The position numbers and the translations under genes were made by a program. A DNA stretch of 64,000 bases from assembly GCA_013397845.1 (NCBI GenBank), contig VZTG01004580.1, positions 124,001 through 188,000 on the forward strand, in the 5' to 3' direction. Shown here piece after piece: positions 63,948 to 64,000 of the stretch (its first letter is position 1; the number at the start of each line of letters is the position of its first letter). Below the pieces are notes generated by a model that searched no databases, was not told where the DNA came from, and was given only the letters and a program-made list of their open reading frames with translations. The DNA comes from Melanocharis versteri. Lineage: Eukaryota > Chordata > Aves > Passeriformes > Melanocharitidae.

Positions 63948-64000
63948 CTGCTCAGGGCTCACAGTGATGGGCTCCTTCAGAACGTGCCAGATCACACATT
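63948..64000 (-). CDS. Penultimate exon of the same cysteine-rich gene, cut by the window edge
   Basis: The last 53 nt of the window, read on the minus strand, are open in only one of three frames. That frame gives CVIWHVLKEPITVSPEQ and ends exactly at a donor (CAG then gtaggt). The other two frames contain stops, and phase 0 matches the terminal exon at 61642. The exon continues beyond 64000, so the start, any signal peptide and most of the protein are missing. Together with the next exon it would encode the last 56 residues. The amphipathic stretch before VSPEQ followed by the cysteine pair fits a saposin-fold helix, but identity remains open. Confidence 0.6.

Noticed and set aside
1..64000. 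Bacterial, phage, CRISPR or toxin systems and endogenous retrovirus
   Set aside because: There are no operon-like gene runs, ribosome binding sites, repeat-spacer arrays or long terminal repeats. Reverse-transcriptase similarity is of the CR1 non-LTR type throughout.

Overview
The window reads as AT-rich vertebrate nuclear DNA, almost certainly from a bird. The direct evidence is several CR1 LINE fragments plus a SINE with a tRNA-Ile-like head and a CR1-like tail. That SINE architecture is known from songbird genomes (the TguSINE1 type), so a passerine is a reasonable but unproven guess. I see no operons, ribosome binding sites, CRISPR arrays or other bacterial or phage features. Nearly all long open frames are either CR1 reverse-transcriptase remnants or chance frames in non-coding DNA.

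Layout. (1) 430-3425: an old, frameshifted CR1 LINE in minus orientation. It contains a 730-bp near-perfect direct duplication (571-1300 and 1302-2031) whose two copies are separated by one ambiguous base (n, 1301), most likely an assembly artefact. (2) 3426-41764: a long stretch without a recognised gene. It holds two old CR1 3' fragments (23245-23612, 37645-37790), homopolymer and simple tracts, a possible ankyrin-repeat exon fossil (9150-9275, minus) and two unassigned exon-like blocks with good splice sites (28899-29050 plus; 39244-39370 minus). (3) 41765-44720: a retroposon cluster of a CR1 3' end, a tRNA-Ile/CR1 SINE and a larger CR1 ORF2 fragment, all in plus orientation. (4) 44721-59807: mostly featureless, with a MIR-like SINE remnant (53666-53738) and an exon-like open block (58776-59025, plus). 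(5) 59808-59940: another CR1 3' tail. (6) 60805-64000: the 3' end of a real-looking protein-coding gene on the minus strand. It has two exons joined by a phase-0 intron and encodes a cysteine-rich C-terminus with local resemblance to the end of a saposin-B domain. A putative 3' UTR follows, with a poly(A) signal and a possible RNA G-quadruplex.

No set of genes here forms a pathway. The only well-supported cellular coding sequence is the minus-strand gene that runs off the right edge. No new biological system is evident. The items most worth a check are the duplication at the n, the identity of the right-edge gene with its G-rich 3' UTR, and the exon-like blocks.
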